Shown: positions 28,401-36,365 of the stretch, piece after piece
How positions within the stretch are numbered: position 1 is the first letter of the stretch
How the letters are laid out: every line of letters begins with the position of its first letter
Origin: Litorilinea aerophila
GTDB lineage: Bacteria > Chloroflexota > Anaerolineae > Caldilineales > Caldilineaceae
NCBI RefSeq assembly: GCF_006569185.2
Contig: NZ_VIGC02000041.1
Coordinates: 1-46,506, forward strand
DNA length: 46,506 bases
Direction of reading: 5' to 3'
Program-made: the position numbers and the translations under genes
The notes under the pieces: model-generated
What the model was told of the DNA's origin: nothing
Database searches by the model: none
Seen by the model: the letters and a program-made list of their open reading frames with translations, nothing else

Positions 28401-28650
28401 GGCCAACAGCCAGCAGGGGTGCTACCTCTTCCAGAATCACCTGGGCGCGGAGCTGACCATCACCTTCACCGGCCAGGGCGGCAGCTGGAACCAGACTTTC
28501 AAGCTGGGCCCCCAGGCGGAGGTGGAGAAGTGCTTCCCGCCGGGCCGCTATACCTACACCCTGGACGCGCCGCCGCCCTGGGGATCCACCAACGGTGAAC
28601 TGGAAGTGCGGGCCGGCGACTACTACCTCTTCCCTGTGCGGGGCGAGTAG
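25405..28650 (+). CDS. Secreted HtrA-like serine protease with PDZ, three tandem repeat domains and SH3b
   Basis: A 1081-residue multi-domain protein. A signal peptide (about 1-32, ending VQA) is followed by a trypsin-like protease with His105, Asp136 and Ser211 (GNSGG), then a PDZ domain (about 270-350). Three ~150-residue repeats follow at 386-536, 567-719 and 740-891. Each contains a VPxxW-like start, a PDLxAF-W-PG core, a DFSDxC-like motif and a YDxWxxC motif, so each has a probable disulfide pair. An SH3b domain (about 902-966, ALNVRNGPG) suggests binding to the cell wall. A Pro/Ala/Gln-rich linker and a final beta domain with two Cys complete the chain. AAAGGAGG lies just before ATG 25405. 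I do not recognise the repeat family. The gene is followed directly by a simple-repeat island and pgeF. Confidence 0.82.
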   Translation: MATSSRLRTFRLWLALIGILAGFSLAPPVQADSHQPAEPPARVPLAAQASTQGPIDNLEDARQAVIQIEAVGTFMDPAEGLVANAAGRGSGFIIDETGIAVTNNHVVTGGALFKVYVDGYDRPLNARVLGVSECADLAVIDIQGEGFPYLQWYEGPIRVGLDVYAAGFPLGDPEYTLTRGIISKARASGETSWASVDQVLQHDASLNPGNSGGPLLDAQGRVVGVNYRRNEADQFFAISRDEALPLIALLREGHDVDSIGINGEAVTDGQDLFGIWVASVKSGSPADRVGLQPGDVILTMEGVSLATDGTMSTYCDILRSHSPEDVLSLEVLRLSTQEILQGQLNGRPLEPKLSFASQFEQQGQTQAEAGTPGTAQEPAPPAYDEYMTITDEQGIFSVEVPTTWVDVTDTPWQAGDEIIGISLFASPDLDAFADDWGVPGLLLRYSEVLAQEMTTDDLLDVLDLSSDCTYKERSPLSVGNLSGAFDVWVSCAEAQTAALVAALAPPGGEFLVRVEIYVASDADLDVVDRVFNTLVVTPPGAQVETAAATEPASGDEPPDTTGLQYDYVAVEDETISALLPAAWSDHFSDEWLIDGESIGRQFSASTDLAAFNDSWSIPGVFIYTVLELADDFDPVDGLDASDFSDICQYDDRAQHSHTIFGVSYQGAYDIWHNCGDEENIYLVLSAVSEPRDHAVLIYFLGTSEADVEAFDVLARSFFVSTPVTAPIIQESQQASQPIAYTTVADAEGLVAVDVPESWADVGNEDWILENEVVGRMLTAAPDLDAFINGWDTPGVLIGASQLLASLMTPAEVLDLFDFSDECTADDRYEYADAVISGVYDVWLDCGGSGGTFVVLAVNPVADGDLLLLLLINLPDETDLPAFERILQSLSPGNVGRGPEPPVATVIVNALNVRNGPGTNYSRVGAVRDGTELQVAGQVNECAWLFVTTPDGLDGWVSGNPQYVSLSVPCAQIPAVEPPPPPRQSSPAAPAAGSAQQPAPANSQQGCYLFQNHLGAELTITFTGQGGSWNQTFKLGPQAEVEKCFPPGRYTYTLDAPPPWGSTNGELEVRAGDYYLFPVRGE

Positions 28651-28664
28651 ACGAGATGGTTCAA

Positions 28665-28716
28665 AGTCCGGAGTCCGAAGTCTGGGCTGTGGACTCCGGA
28701 CTCAGGACTTCGGACT
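28665..28716 (+). repeat. Overlapping inverted repeats just upstream of pgeF
   Basis: AGTCCGGAGTCC (28665-28676) pairs perfectly with 28691-28702. AGTCCGAAGTC (28672-28682) pairs perfectly with 28706-28716. The two stems interleave, so they cannot both form as simple hairpins. The region ends 8 bp before the preferred pgeF start. Confidence 0.7.
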
Positions 28717-28724
28717 CATCCAAC

Positions 28725-29567
28725 ATGCAGCGAATCGTTCACGGCAATGGCGTAATTACCTGGACCTTCGAGGGCCTGGCCGACTATCCGGTCCAGGCCC
28801 ACGTCACCACCCGCCACGGCGGTGTGAGCCCGCCCCCCTGGTCCAGCCTGAACTTCAGCGTCTCCCGGGGGGACAGCCCGGAGCGGGTCGCCCAGAACCG
28901 GCGTCGCCTGGCTGCAGCCCTGGGCTTCGACCCCCAGGCGATGGTGGCGGCCCGTCAGGTCCACGGCACCGGCGTGGCCAAGGTGGACTGGTCCGACGCG
29001 GGCAGCTGGCAGGCCGGGGTCGACGCCCTGATCACCGATGCGGCAGGGCTGCCCCTCTTCCTTACCTTTGCCGACTGCGTGCCCCTGGTGTTCTACGAGC
29101 CCCGGCGGCATGTGCTGGGCCTCTGTCACGCCGGCTGGCGGGGCACGGTGAATGGCGCGGCCGTGGCCACCCTGTGGGCCATGCAGGCGGCCTACGGCGT
29201 GGATCCTGCCTGCGTCCGGGTGGGCATTGGTCCCAGCATCGGCCCGGCCAGCTACCAGGTGGGGCCGGAAGTGCTGGAGATGGCCCTGGCCCGTCTGCCT
29301 GGCGCCTCCCGCTACTTCCACTACCCATCCAACGGCCAGGGAGAGGAGGAGGCCCGGCCCCACTTTGACCTGTGGCAGGCCAACGTGGGGCAGCTGGTGG
29401 CCGCGGGCGTCCGTCCGGAGCACATCGAGGTCAGCGGCATAGACACGGCCACCCACACCGACGACTTCTTCAGCCACCGGGCTGAGCGGGGCCGCTGCGG
29501 CCTCTTTGGCATGGTGGCCTGGCTGCTGCCCCGGGAGCCCGACACCGGGACGCAGGAGGAGGGGTAG
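28725..29567 (+). CDS. pgeF: Peptidoglycan editing factor PgeF / laccase-domain protein (YfiH, YlmD)
   Basis: A 280-residue cytoplasmic protein of the multicopper-oxidase-like YfiH family. Members act as purine nucleoside phosphorylases/deaminases, and E. coli YfiH removes wrongly linked L-Ser from UDP-MurNAc precursors. The metal/catalytic residues His80 (QVHGTG), Cys118 (ADCVP) and His135 (CHAGWRG) are all present. A frame extension to ATG 28656 would translate the repeat island, so I prefer ATG 28725, though neither start has a good ribosome site. It opens a group with yggS, proC and yggT that resembles the ylm cluster of Gram-positive bacteria. Confidence 0.9.
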   Translation: MQRIVHGNGVITWTFEGLADYPVQAHVTTRHGGVSPPPWSSLNFSVSRGDSPERVAQNRRRLAAALGFDPQAMVAARQVHGTGVAKVDWSDAGSWQAGVDALITDAAGLPLFLTFADCVPLVFYEPRRHVLGLCHAGWRGTVNGAAVATLWAMQAAYGVDPACVRVGIGPSIGPASYQVGPEVLEMALARLPGASRYFHYPSNGQGEEEARPHFDLWQANVGQLVAAGVRPEHIEVSGIDTATHTDDFFSHRAERGRCGLFGMVAWLLPREPDTGTQEEG

Positions 29568-29574
29568 AAACAGG

Positions 29575-30807
29575 ATGGATGGGTGTCGATGGCCATCAGG
29601 CTCGGACAACCGGCTACGCTTTGTCCGTCTGTTGCTGCGCCTGGCGCCGGCCCTTGTGGTGTTGTTTCTGGGCTGGCCGTTTGCGGCCCTGGCGGCCGAT
29701 ACCGACGAGCCGGCCGAATTGACGGGAGCTCCGGCGCTGGTCAACCCCGGCTTCGAGTGTGACGTGGGCTTCCACCCGTCCACCAATCCCGTCGGGGAGA
29801 CGGTGTACATCCCCGATGGCTGGAACGCCATCTTCCTCCAGGGAGCGCCCCTGGTCCACAGTGCCCGCCTCTTCTTCGAGGGCCGGGCCGACCCTGCCGC
29901 CGGCTGCCAGTCGGAGCGGGTGCACGTGGAGCGCATCGAAGGCCGGGATAGCGTGGTGGTGCGGGCCCAGGACCTGGAGACGCCGCCCACGCCTGGCAAG
30001 CCCTTCGACGTGGCCCTCTACCAACAGGTGCCTGTGGTGTCGGGCACGGCCTACAGCCTCAGCGGCTGGTTTCTCAGCCTCTGTGGCGGCAGCGCCGTGC
30101 CCAGCGACTGCCCCGACGGCTACTACATGGACAAGTTGCTGGGCCTGGATCCGGCCGGCGGCGTGGATCCCCTGGCGTCCACCCTGGTCTGGTCCAGCGA
30201 CCGCCGCAACTTTGTGGATGAGGAGAACCGGCGCATCGGCTGGAGCAACCTTCGCACCGTGGCCGTGGCCCAGGCCATGACCCTCACTGTCTTCGCCCGC
30301 CTCTCCAGCCCCTTCCAGTGGCACGGCAACCACGGCTTCATGGACGCCATCAGCCTGGTGGAGGCGCCCACGGCCACCCTGGCACCGTTGCCACCGATGG
30401 TGGTGGGCAACCGGAGCCTGGAGGTTCGCTGGGACGGCGCGCTCTCCGACGACATCGCCGCCATTCCCGGCGGGACCTACCGCCTCTTCTTTGACCTGCA
30501 AGTGCGGGTCCAGGGGGAGGAAGCGTGGTACGACTGGATCGTGGGCGCGGAGGGCGCCGGGAGCGCCATCTTTACCGCCGCCTGCCTGAACACCACCTAC
30601 GAGTTTCGAGTGCGCGCCCGGGCCGAGCAGCCGCCGGCGCCCCCCGAGGGAGCCTGGCCCAACCATCGCTACCCAGGCCCCTGGAGCGAGCCGATGGCCG
30701 TCTACTTTAGCCGGCCGCCCATCACCACCACGCTGCCCTTTCCCGGCACCGCGCGCCTGTACCTTCCCCTGGTGCACGGCACCGTCTATGCCGGGCCACC
30801 TTGTTGA
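29575..30807 (+). CDS. Secreted protein with galactose-binding-like and fibronectin-III-like regions
   Basis: A protein of 410 residues of unknown function. The signal peptide probably ends at Ala40 (AALA). The N-terminal half begins with ALVNPGFECD, a pattern often seen at the start of carbohydrate-binding beta-sandwich domains. It contains paired Cys residues. Residues about 270-385 resemble a fibronectin type III domain (LEVRWDG ... TYEFRVRARA). The C-terminus is short and hydrophobic with ARLYLPLVHG, a motif I associate with secreted Chloroflexota proteins. GGAGGAGG lies about 20 nt upstream. It is inserted between pgeF and yggS and may be surface-exposed. Confidence 0.7.
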   Translation: MDGCRWPSGSDNRLRFVRLLLRLAPALVVLFLGWPFAALAADTDEPAELTGAPALVNPGFECDVGFHPSTNPVGETVYIPDGWNAIFLQGAPLVHSARLFFEGRADPAAGCQSERVHVERIEGRDSVVVRAQDLETPPTPGKPFDVALYQQVPVVSGTAYSLSGWFLSLCGGSAVPSDCPDGYYMDKLLGLDPAGGVDPLASTLVWSSDRRNFVDEENRRIGWSNLRTVAVAQAMTLTVFARLSSPFQWHGNHGFMDAISLVEAPTATLAPLPPMVVGNRSLEVRWDGALSDDIAAIPGGTYRLFFDLQVRVQGEEAWYDWIVGAEGAGSAIFTAACLNTTYEFRVRARAEQPPAPPEGAWPNHRYPGPWSEPMAVYFSRPPITTTLPFPGTARLYLPLVHGTVYAGPPC

Positions 30808-30835
30808 GGGCGAGGTTGGTTGCCAGGGGCATGTT

Positions 30836-30864
30836 TTGCCAGCGGCCTGAATCGCTGGTACAAT
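30836..30864 (+). promoter_or_regulatory. Promoter for yggS-proC-yggT
   Basis: TTGCCA (30836-30841), a 17-bp spacer and TACAAT (30859-30864). It lies in the 117-bp gap after the secreted-protein gene, 60 bp before ATG 30925. Confidence 0.65.
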
Positions 30865-30924
30865 CGCGATGGAGTCCCAACGGGACACCGGCCCTCCGGT
30901 GTCGCTCAGTTTAAAGCTGCAGCC

Positions 30925-31668
30925 ATGGCAACGACCCAGACAGACACCTCAGTGGATACAAACACGCCGGTGGATATTGCCGCCAACCTGGCCCAGGTGC
31001 GCCAGCGGATGGTGGCAGCCGCCCGCCGGGCCGGCCGCGACCCGGCGGAGGTCACCCTGGTGGCCGTCAGCAAGACCCACCCCCTGGAAGCCATCCGGGC
31101 GGCCTGGGCGGCCGGCCAGCGGGACTTCGGCGAAAACCGGCTGGAAGAGCTCTGGGAGAAGGTGGAGGCCGCCCGGGACGCCGGCCTGTCGGACATCCGC
31201 TGGCACCTCATCGGCACCATCCAGAGCCGGAAAACCCGTCAGGCCGTGGGGCCTTTCGTGCTCATCCATTCGGTGGACCGGGTCAAAATCGCCCGGCGGC
31301 TGAGCCGGGACGCCCTGGAAGCGGGGCAGGTCCTGGATGTCCTGCTGGAAGTGAACGTCAGCGGCGAGGAGACCAAGCGCGGTTTCGCGCCGGACGAGCT
31401 GCTGGCCGAAGCCCCGGGGATGCTTCAGCTGCCGGGGATTCGCATCCGAGGCCTGATGACCATGGCGCCCCTGGTGGACGATCCCGAGGAGGCCCGGCCC
31501 GTCTTTCGGGGGCTGCGAGAGCTGCGGGATCAGCTCCGGGCGCGTTGCCCGGAGGGCGACTGGTACCACCTCTCCATGGGCATGACCAACGATTTTGAAG
31601 TGGCCATCGAAGAGGGCGCGACCCTGGTGCGGGTTGGATCGGCCATTTTCGGCGCCCGGCAGGCGTAA
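30925..31668 (+). CDS. yggS: YggS-family pyridoxal-phosphate homeostasis protein
   Basis: A 247-residue PLP-binding TIM-barrel protein without known enzymatic activity that keeps free PLP levels in balance. The PLP lysine is Lys50 in VAVSKTHP. The family signature FGENRLEE occurs just after residue 70. The C-terminal [27 protein letters not shown] is diagnostic. The first 20 residues are a low-complexity Thr/Asp stretch absent from most homologues. proC follows after 36 bp, a frequent neighbour of yggS. Confidence 0.92.
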   Translation: MATTQTDTSVDTNTPVDIAANLAQVRQRMVAAARRAGRDPAEVTLVAVSKTHPLEAIRAAWAAGQRDFGENRLEELWEKVEAARDAGLSDIRWHLIGTIQSRKTRQAVGPFVLIHSVDRVKIARRLSRDALEAGQVLDVLLEVNVSGEETKRGFAPDELLAEAPGMLQLPGIRIRGLMTMAPLVDDPEEARPVFRGLRELRDQLRARCPEGDWYHLSMGMTNDFEVAIEEGATLVRVGSAIFGARQA

Positions 31669-31704
31669 TCAACAATGCAACCGGCCAAGAGGCCACAGGT
31701 GTAG

Positions 31705-32535
31705 ATGAACATGTTGGAGAACAAAAAGATCGTCTTTATCGGCAGCGGCGCCATGGGTGAGGCCATGATTCGGGGCCTGTTGAGCCACGACCTGGTCACA
31801 CCAGAGCAGATTGTGGCATGCGACCCCGTGGCCGCCCGTCGCCAGCAGATGCAGGAAGCGTACAGCGTCCACGTGAGTGAAGACAACGCGGCCGCTGTGA
31901 AAGATGCCGATGTGGTGGTCCTGAGCATCAAGCCCCAGGTGGCGGCCAAAGTCTTCGCCGGCCTGAAGGGACACATCCCGCCTTCGGCCCTGGTTCTGAG
32001 CATCATCGCCGGGCTGCCCATCCGGGTCATGCAAGAGGGGCTGGGCCATGGGGCCATCGTGCGCTGCATGCCCAACACGCCGGCTCAGGTGGGCATGGGC
32101 ATGAGCGTCTGGACGGCGACGGAAGCGGTGACCCAGGCTCAACGGGCCCAGGCCGAGGCCATCCTGGGGGCGTTGGGTGAACAGATTGCGGTGGAGGACG
32201 AGGGCTATCTGGACATGGCCACCGGGCTGAGCGGCTCGGGGCCGGGCTACGTCTTCCTGCTCATCGAAGCCCTCATCGACGCCGGTGTCCACATCGGCTT
32301 CAGTCGGGGTGATGCCCAGAAGATGGTGTTGCAGACCATTGCCGGCAGCGTGGAATTGATGCGGACCACCGGCCTTCACCCGGCCGATCTGCGCAATCGG
32401 GTGACCAGTCCCGGCGGCACCACCGCCGCAGGCCTTTTGGAATTGGAAAACAGCGGCGTGCGTGCGGCGCTGGTGCGGGCTGTGGTAGCCGCCTATCGGC
32501 GCAGCCAGGAGCTCGGCGCCGTGTATGACGAGTAG
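31705..32535 (+). CDS. proC: Pyrroline-5-carboxylate reductase
   Basis: A 276-residue NAD(P)H-dependent enzyme that makes the last step of proline synthesis. The N-terminal Rossmann motif is [10 protein letters not shown] (about 13-22). The C-terminal dimerisation domain has the conserved '[14 protein letters not shown]' and '[16 protein letters not shown]' segments. No proA or proB genes are nearby. A second ATG two codons later (31711) is an alternative start. It is followed within 20 bp by yggT. Confidence 0.94.
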   Translation: MNMLENKKIVFIGSGAMGEAMIRGLLSHDLVTPEQIVACDPVAARRQQMQEAYSVHVSEDNAAAVKDADVVVLSIKPQVAAKVFAGLKGHIPPSALVLSIIAGLPIRVMQEGLGHGAIVRCMPNTPAQVGMGMSVWTATEAVTQAQRAQAEAILGALGEQIAVEDEGYLDMATGLSGSGPGYVFLLIEALIDAGVHIGFSRGDAQKMVLQTIAGSVELMRTTGLHPADLRNRVTSPGGTTAAGLLELENSGVRAALVRAVVAAYRRSQELGAVYDE

Positions 32536-32553
32536 CATGAAAAGAGAGTGCCC

Positions 32554-32802
32554 ATGATCACCTTGTTAATCATTTTGTTGCAGCTGTACAGTTACGTGTT
32601 GCTGGCGCGGGCTCTGGTGAGCTGGATCCCGAACCTGGATCCCTACCATCCCCTGGTTCAGTTCCTGTACCAGATCACCGAGCCGGTCCTGGAGCCGATC
32701 CGGAAGTTGGTGCCGCCCCTGGGCGGGATCATGGACATCTCCATCATCATCGCCTTCTTCCTGCTGATCGTCCTGGAACAGCTCCTGCGCTCATTGGCCT
32801 GA
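32554..32802 (+). CDS. yggT: YggT family membrane protein
   Basis: An 82-residue membrane protein with two hydrophobic segments (about 1-22 and 58-80) and the family motif SWIPNLDPYHPLVQFLYQITEPVLEPIRK between them. The family (YlmG in Gram-positives and plastids) is linked to cell division and nucleoid or thylakoid organisation. ATG 32554 follows AAAGAGAG. A GTG two codons upstream is possible. Confidence 0.9.
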   Translation: MITLLIILLQLYSYVLLARALVSWIPNLDPYHPLVQFLYQITEPVLEPIRKLVPPLGGIMDISIIIAFFLLIVLEQLLRSLA

Positions 32803-32819
32803 CAGAAAGGAGAGAGCAC

Positions 32820-33347
32820 ATGGCTGGCACACTCAGGCGTCCACAGGGATGTGGAGACCGGGGCCATATGGCGCCAGGTGCTGTAACTCGGAGGGGCGCC
32901 GGCCCCCTGGCAGGATTAGCCAGGCGAATGGGACGGGGGCGTCAGCGCTGGCTGGCAGGCCTCTGGAGTGTCCTGGTCGCCCTGACCCTGGTGGCTTGCC
33001 AGCCTATCCAGCCGGTGGCCTCGGAGCAGGGCGAGGTGACCACCTTGCCGGAAGGAGCGGTGGACGTGTCGAGCCTGTCAGAGGTGGAGCAACAACTGGT
33101 GGCCCAGGCCCGGGCCGACCTGGCCCAGGAGCTGGGGGTAGCTGCCGAGGAGATCCAGGTGGCCGGGGTGGAGGCCGTGGACTGGCCAGATGCCAGCCTG
33201 GGTTGCCCGGAGGAAGGGATGATGTACGCCCAGGTTATCACCCCGGGCTACCGCATCGAGCTCCGCGTGGATGGAAACAGCTACGAATATCACACCGGCA
33301 ACCAGCCGGACGGTCCCATGGTGCGCTGCGAACCCACAGATTCTTGA
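32820..33347 (+). CDS. Putative lipoprotein with small Cys-containing domain
   Basis: A protein of 175 residues. The lipobox LVAC places the lipid-modified Cys at 60, after an unusually long basic N-region. GAAAGGAGAG just before ATG 32820 supports this start, but the internal ATG 32928 would give a normal signal peptide with Cys at 24. The mature part ends in a conserved-looking unit: WPDASLGCPE, YAQVITPGY and YEYHT. I have seen this unit in uncharacterised proteins of Chloroflexota and cyanobacteria. The function is unknown. It starts 17 bp after yggT and probably shares its transcript. Confidence 0.7.
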   Translation: MAGTLRRPQGCGDRGHMAPGAVTRRGAGPLAGLARRMGRGRQRWLAGLWSVLVALTLVACQPIQPVASEQGEVTTLPEGAVDVSSLSEVEQQLVAQARADLAQELGVAAEEIQVAGVEAVDWPDASLGCPEEGMMYAQVITPGYRIELRVDGNSYEYHTGNQPDGPMVRCEPTDS

Positions 33348-33351
33348 GTAG

Positions 33352-33552
33352 GGGCGGGCCGCCGTGCCCGTCTGCTGTCGCCAGTCACGAAAGGGCGCCG
33401 GTTTGTGGTAGGGCGGCTCCCAGCCGCCCGATGGCGCCACATCCGGGTGGATGAAAGGACGGCGACGCCTGCGCAGCATGTAGGGGCGAATCACGATTCG
33501 TCCTGCCTGCGACGGGGCGCCGGTTTCGTAGGGGCGGGCCCTTGGCCCGCCC
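33352..33552. repeat. Array of dispersed hairpin repeats between convergent genes
   Basis: Four hairpins in 200 bp: GCGGGC with GCCCGT (about 33356-33371), GGGCGGCT with AGCCGCCC (33411-33429), GGGCGAAT with ATTCGTCC through one G-T pair (about 33484-33502), and GGGCGGGCC with GGCCCGCCC (33532-33552). Most are introduced by GTAGGG. A spacer between two of them (CACATCCGGGTGGATGAA) resembles the spacer of the array at 2783-3154. Lying after two converging stop codons, the last hairpin could also work as a terminator. Confidence 0.75.
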
Positions 33553-33560
33553 GCTGTTGT

Positions 33561-35870
33561 TTAATCCTCCCTGGACTCAATGAAAGGCAGCCACAGGGTC
33601 GGGACGACGAAGGTGAGGTCCACCCGTTTTTGCAGGTGCGTGCCCGGTACCACCACCCACATCACCATGGGCTCCCGTTGTCCCGCCGGAATGGTGACCG
33701 TGGTGGTGATGGTGCCGCTGATGGTCAGGGTGGCCGTGGGCGTCACGCTCCCCGTGCTGGCAAAGACCTGGACCGGCAGGCCATCCCCGACCGGGTTGCC
33801 GTAGGAATCGGTGACCCGGAAGGTGAGGGGCAAGGAGTAGCTCTCTGCTGGCGGGAACAGGGCCGGCAGGTCCAGGGGCCCCTCGATCTCCGTGGCCGGG
33901 CCGGGCTGGATGGTCACGGTGACGTTGGCCCGCAGGTGGCCAATTTGGGCGCGGATGGTTGTCTGGCCCGCCCGGGTGCCGGCCTGGAAGGTGTCCGTGT
34001 ACACGCCGTTGTGGACCACCACATCCCGGGCGGTGCTGCCGTCGCCGAAGGCGCCCAGGTCGGTGACCAGGGAAATGGGCATCTCTCCAGCCATGGGTTG
34101 ACCCTCATCGTCCAACAGCCGCAGGGTCAAGCTCCCCGTTTGGCCTACCTGCAGCGTGGAAGGGGTCACCGTGAACTCTACCTGGACAGGCTCCGCCTGG
34201 ACGTAGACGGGGGTTTGCCCGGCGGCCTGACCCACCTGGAGATGCAGGGTATAGTCGCCTGCCGTGATCGGCGCCTGGAACTGGAGGGTCGCCACGCCCC
34301 GCTCGTTGCTGAGGGTGCCCGTTATCACTGCCTGGGGGGGCAGCTCCTCACCGGCCGGCCCCAGGCCGTAGTAGACCACCGCACCACCCACCGGCAGGGA
34401 ACCGGATCCCTGGTCCGGCGTCACCACCCGGACGAGGAAGCTCACCGCTTCCCCTTTGAAGACCACCTGGGGCGAAGAGGCCAGGGGCTGCAGCCCCAGA
34501 TCGGCGGAAGCAGCCAGCAGGGCCGCGTGCGCGTTGATGCGCCCGAAACCCAGGGACGCATCCCGGCCGGGCGCGGTATCTCCGTTCACGTCCTCGGCCG
34601 TTTCCTGAATCAGCGCCCGGATCTGGTCCCGGCTCAGGTCAGGGCGCAGGCTCCACAGGAGGCCCGCCAGGGCGGAGACGTGGGGCGTGGCCATGCTGGT
34701 GCCGGAGAGGGTACCGTAGCCGCCGTTGCGGTAGGTGCTGAGGATGCCGGCGCCCGGCGCGGCCACTTCTACCTCCGTCCCCTGGTTGCTGAAGGAGGCC
34801 CACTGGTCGTTGGCGTCGGTGGCGGCCACGGCCATGACCTGGGGGTAGGCGGCCGGCCAGTAGACCGGCGGCGACGGGAAGCCAGGGCTGTGGTTGCCGG
34901 CGGCCGCCACCAACAACAGGCCCTGGCGGTAGGCGTTGTCCACCGCCACGCGCAGGGCAGATGGATCGGTGTTGAGGGTGAGGCTCATGTTGGCAATCCG
35001 GGCGCCGGCCCTCACCGCGTAGTAGAGGGCGTCGATCAGGTCGTCGATGTAGCCCCGCCCCTGGGCATCCAGCACCCGCAGGGGCAGGATCTGGAGCTGC
35101 CGGCCCAGGCCGGCGATACCCTCGCCGTTGTTGGCCGTGGCCGCCAGGATGCCCCCCACGTGGGTGCCGTGGCCGTAGGGGTCGTTGGGCTCGTTGTCTT
35201 GCTCCACCCAGTCCCAGCCGTAGAAGTCATCCACAAAACCATTGCCGTCATCGTCCACACCGGCCACACCGGCCAGCTCAGCCTGGTTGTGCCAGAGGGG
35301 CGCGTTCACCAGGTCGGGGTGGGTGACATCGAAGCCGCTGTCAATGAGGGCCACGGTGATGGCGGGGCTGCCCTGGCTGATGCCCCAGGCAGACAGGGCC
35401 CCGATCCGTTCCAGGGCCCACTGTTGGGGCAGCAGGGGATCGTTGGGCGGCGGCTCCTGGGGCGGATTCAGCAGCAACCTGGACGCGGCCTGGATGCGGG
35501 CGTTGAACTCGGCGAAGCGGATAAAGGGCGCCTGGTCCACGGCTGCCCGCCGGACTTCCATGGCGCTGTACAGCTCTGCACTGCTGGCCAGCACCGCCTC
35601 ATCCGCAGGTCGGGCCGCGATCAGCCCGAATTCCGGCCAGCGACGGGTTAGCTCCAGCCCGTTTGCCTGCAGCCAGGCGCGGAGTTCCGCTTCCGACGGC
35701 TCGCCTTCCAGGCCCAACAGCAAGGTGGATGGATCCACCTCTGCCTCCGCTTCCAATGCCGATGCGGCCGGCGTGTCGGTCACCATTTGGGGCCGTGCCT
35801 GAACCTTCCACCCTGGCATGACCAGCCCCACAACCAGCAACAGGGCCAAAATGGGCCGCCTGATCTCCAT
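33561..35870 (-). CDS. Secreted subtilisin-like (S8) serine protease with C-terminal Ig-like domains
   Basis: A 769-residue exported protease. The signal peptide is about 1-25. A short propeptide-like region (about 50-115) precedes the S8 domain with catalytic Asp177 (LIDSGF), His234 (GHGTHVGG) and Ser392 (GTSMATPH); the oxyanion Asn is Asn326. Residues from about 450 form two or more beta-sandwich modules. One is similar to the bacterial Ig-like/invasin type (VGQTGSLTLRLLDDEGQPMAG ... NVTVTIQPG). The chain ends in a short hydrophobic stretch TLWLPFIESRED, comparable to the LPLV-type ending of the protein at 29575. AGAGGGACC precedes the ATG. Confidence 0.9.
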   Translation of the reverse strand: MEIRRPILALLLVVGLVMPGWKVQARPQMVTDTPAASALEAEAEVDPSTLLLGLEGEPSEAELRAWLQANGLELTRRWPEFGLIAARPADEAVLASSAELYSAMEVRRAAVDQAPFIRFAEFNARIQAASRLLLNPPQEPPPNDPLLPQQWALERIGALSAWGISQGSPAITVALIDSGFDVTHPDLVNAPLWHNQAELAGVAGVDDDGNGFVDDFYGWDWVEQDNEPNDPYGHGTHVGGILAATANNGEGIAGLGRQLQILPLRVLDAQGRGYIDDLIDALYYAVRAGARIANMSLTLNTDPSALRVAVDNAYRQGLLLVAAAGNHSPGFPSPPVYWPAAYPQVMAVAATDANDQWASFSNQGTEVEVAAPGAGILSTYRNGGYGTLSGTSMATPHVSALAGLLWSLRPDLSRDQIRALIQETAEDVNGDTAPGRDASLGFGRINAHAALLAASADLGLQPLASSPQVVFKGEAVSFLVRVVTPDQGSGSLPVGGAVVYYGLGPAGEELPPQAVITGTLSNERGVATLQFQAPITAGDYTLHLQVGQAAGQTPVYVQAEPVQVEFTVTPSTLQVGQTGSLTLRLLDDEGQPMAGEMPISLVTDLGAFGDGSTARDVVVHNGVYTDTFQAGTRAGQTTIRAQIGHLRANVTVTIQPGPATEIEGPLDLPALFPPAESYSLPLTFRVTDSYGNPVGDGLPVQVFASTGSVTPTATLTISGTITTTVTIPAGQREPMVMWVVVPGTHLQKRVDLTFVVPTLWLPFIESRED

Positions 35871-35958
35871 GGTCCCTCTTTCGTTTTTGTGCTAAAATCT
35901 CCCTGCAACCATTTTCTGTGTCCATTTTCGAATGTTCCCGGCGAATACGCAAACAGCC

Positions 35959-36342
35959 ATGGATACGATTTCACTGGAACGCTTTGAAGAGTTGGTCGAA
36001 GAGGCGCTGGACTCCATCCCCGAAGCCCTGTGGGCTGCGGTGGACAACCTGGCTGTGGTGGTGGAGGAGTGGCCCACCCGCCAGCAGTTGGCCCAGGTGG
36101 GGATGCGCCGCGGCCAACTGCTGCTGGGCCTCTATGAGGGTGTGCCCCTGACAGAGCGGGGTCAATACTACAGTCTGGCGCCGCCGGACAAAATTACCAT
36201 CTTCCGCCAGCCCATTCTCCAGGTCTGCCCGCCGGGGGATGAAGACGCCATTCGCCAGCAGGTGCGGCGCACCGTGCTCCATGAAATTGCCCACCATTTT
36301 GGCATCAGCGACGAGCGTCTGTGGGAGCTGGGCGCCTATTGA
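35959..36342 (+). CDS. Small zincin-like metallopeptidase family protein
   Basis: A protein of 127 residues (136 if ATG 35932 is used). The zinc motif HEIAHHFGISDERL has His108, Glu109 and His112, with the Asp of GISD as probable third ligand, as in the minimal metallopeptidase (zincin) family. An EALDSIPEAL N-terminus is typical. No signal peptide is present, so it is cytoplasmic. It is transcribed away from the subtilase gene from a short shared region of about 90 bp; a TAAAAT hexamer at 35893 may be its -10 but lacks a good -35. Confidence 0.85.
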   Translation: MDTISLERFEELVEEALDSIPEALWAAVDNLAVVVEEWPTRQQLAQVGMRRGQLLLGLYEGVPLTERGQYYSLAPPDKITIFRQPILQVCPPGDEDAIRQQVRRTVLHEIAHHFGISDERLWELGAY

Positions 36343-36365
36343 CGGTCAAGAAGGGGAGGCATACG

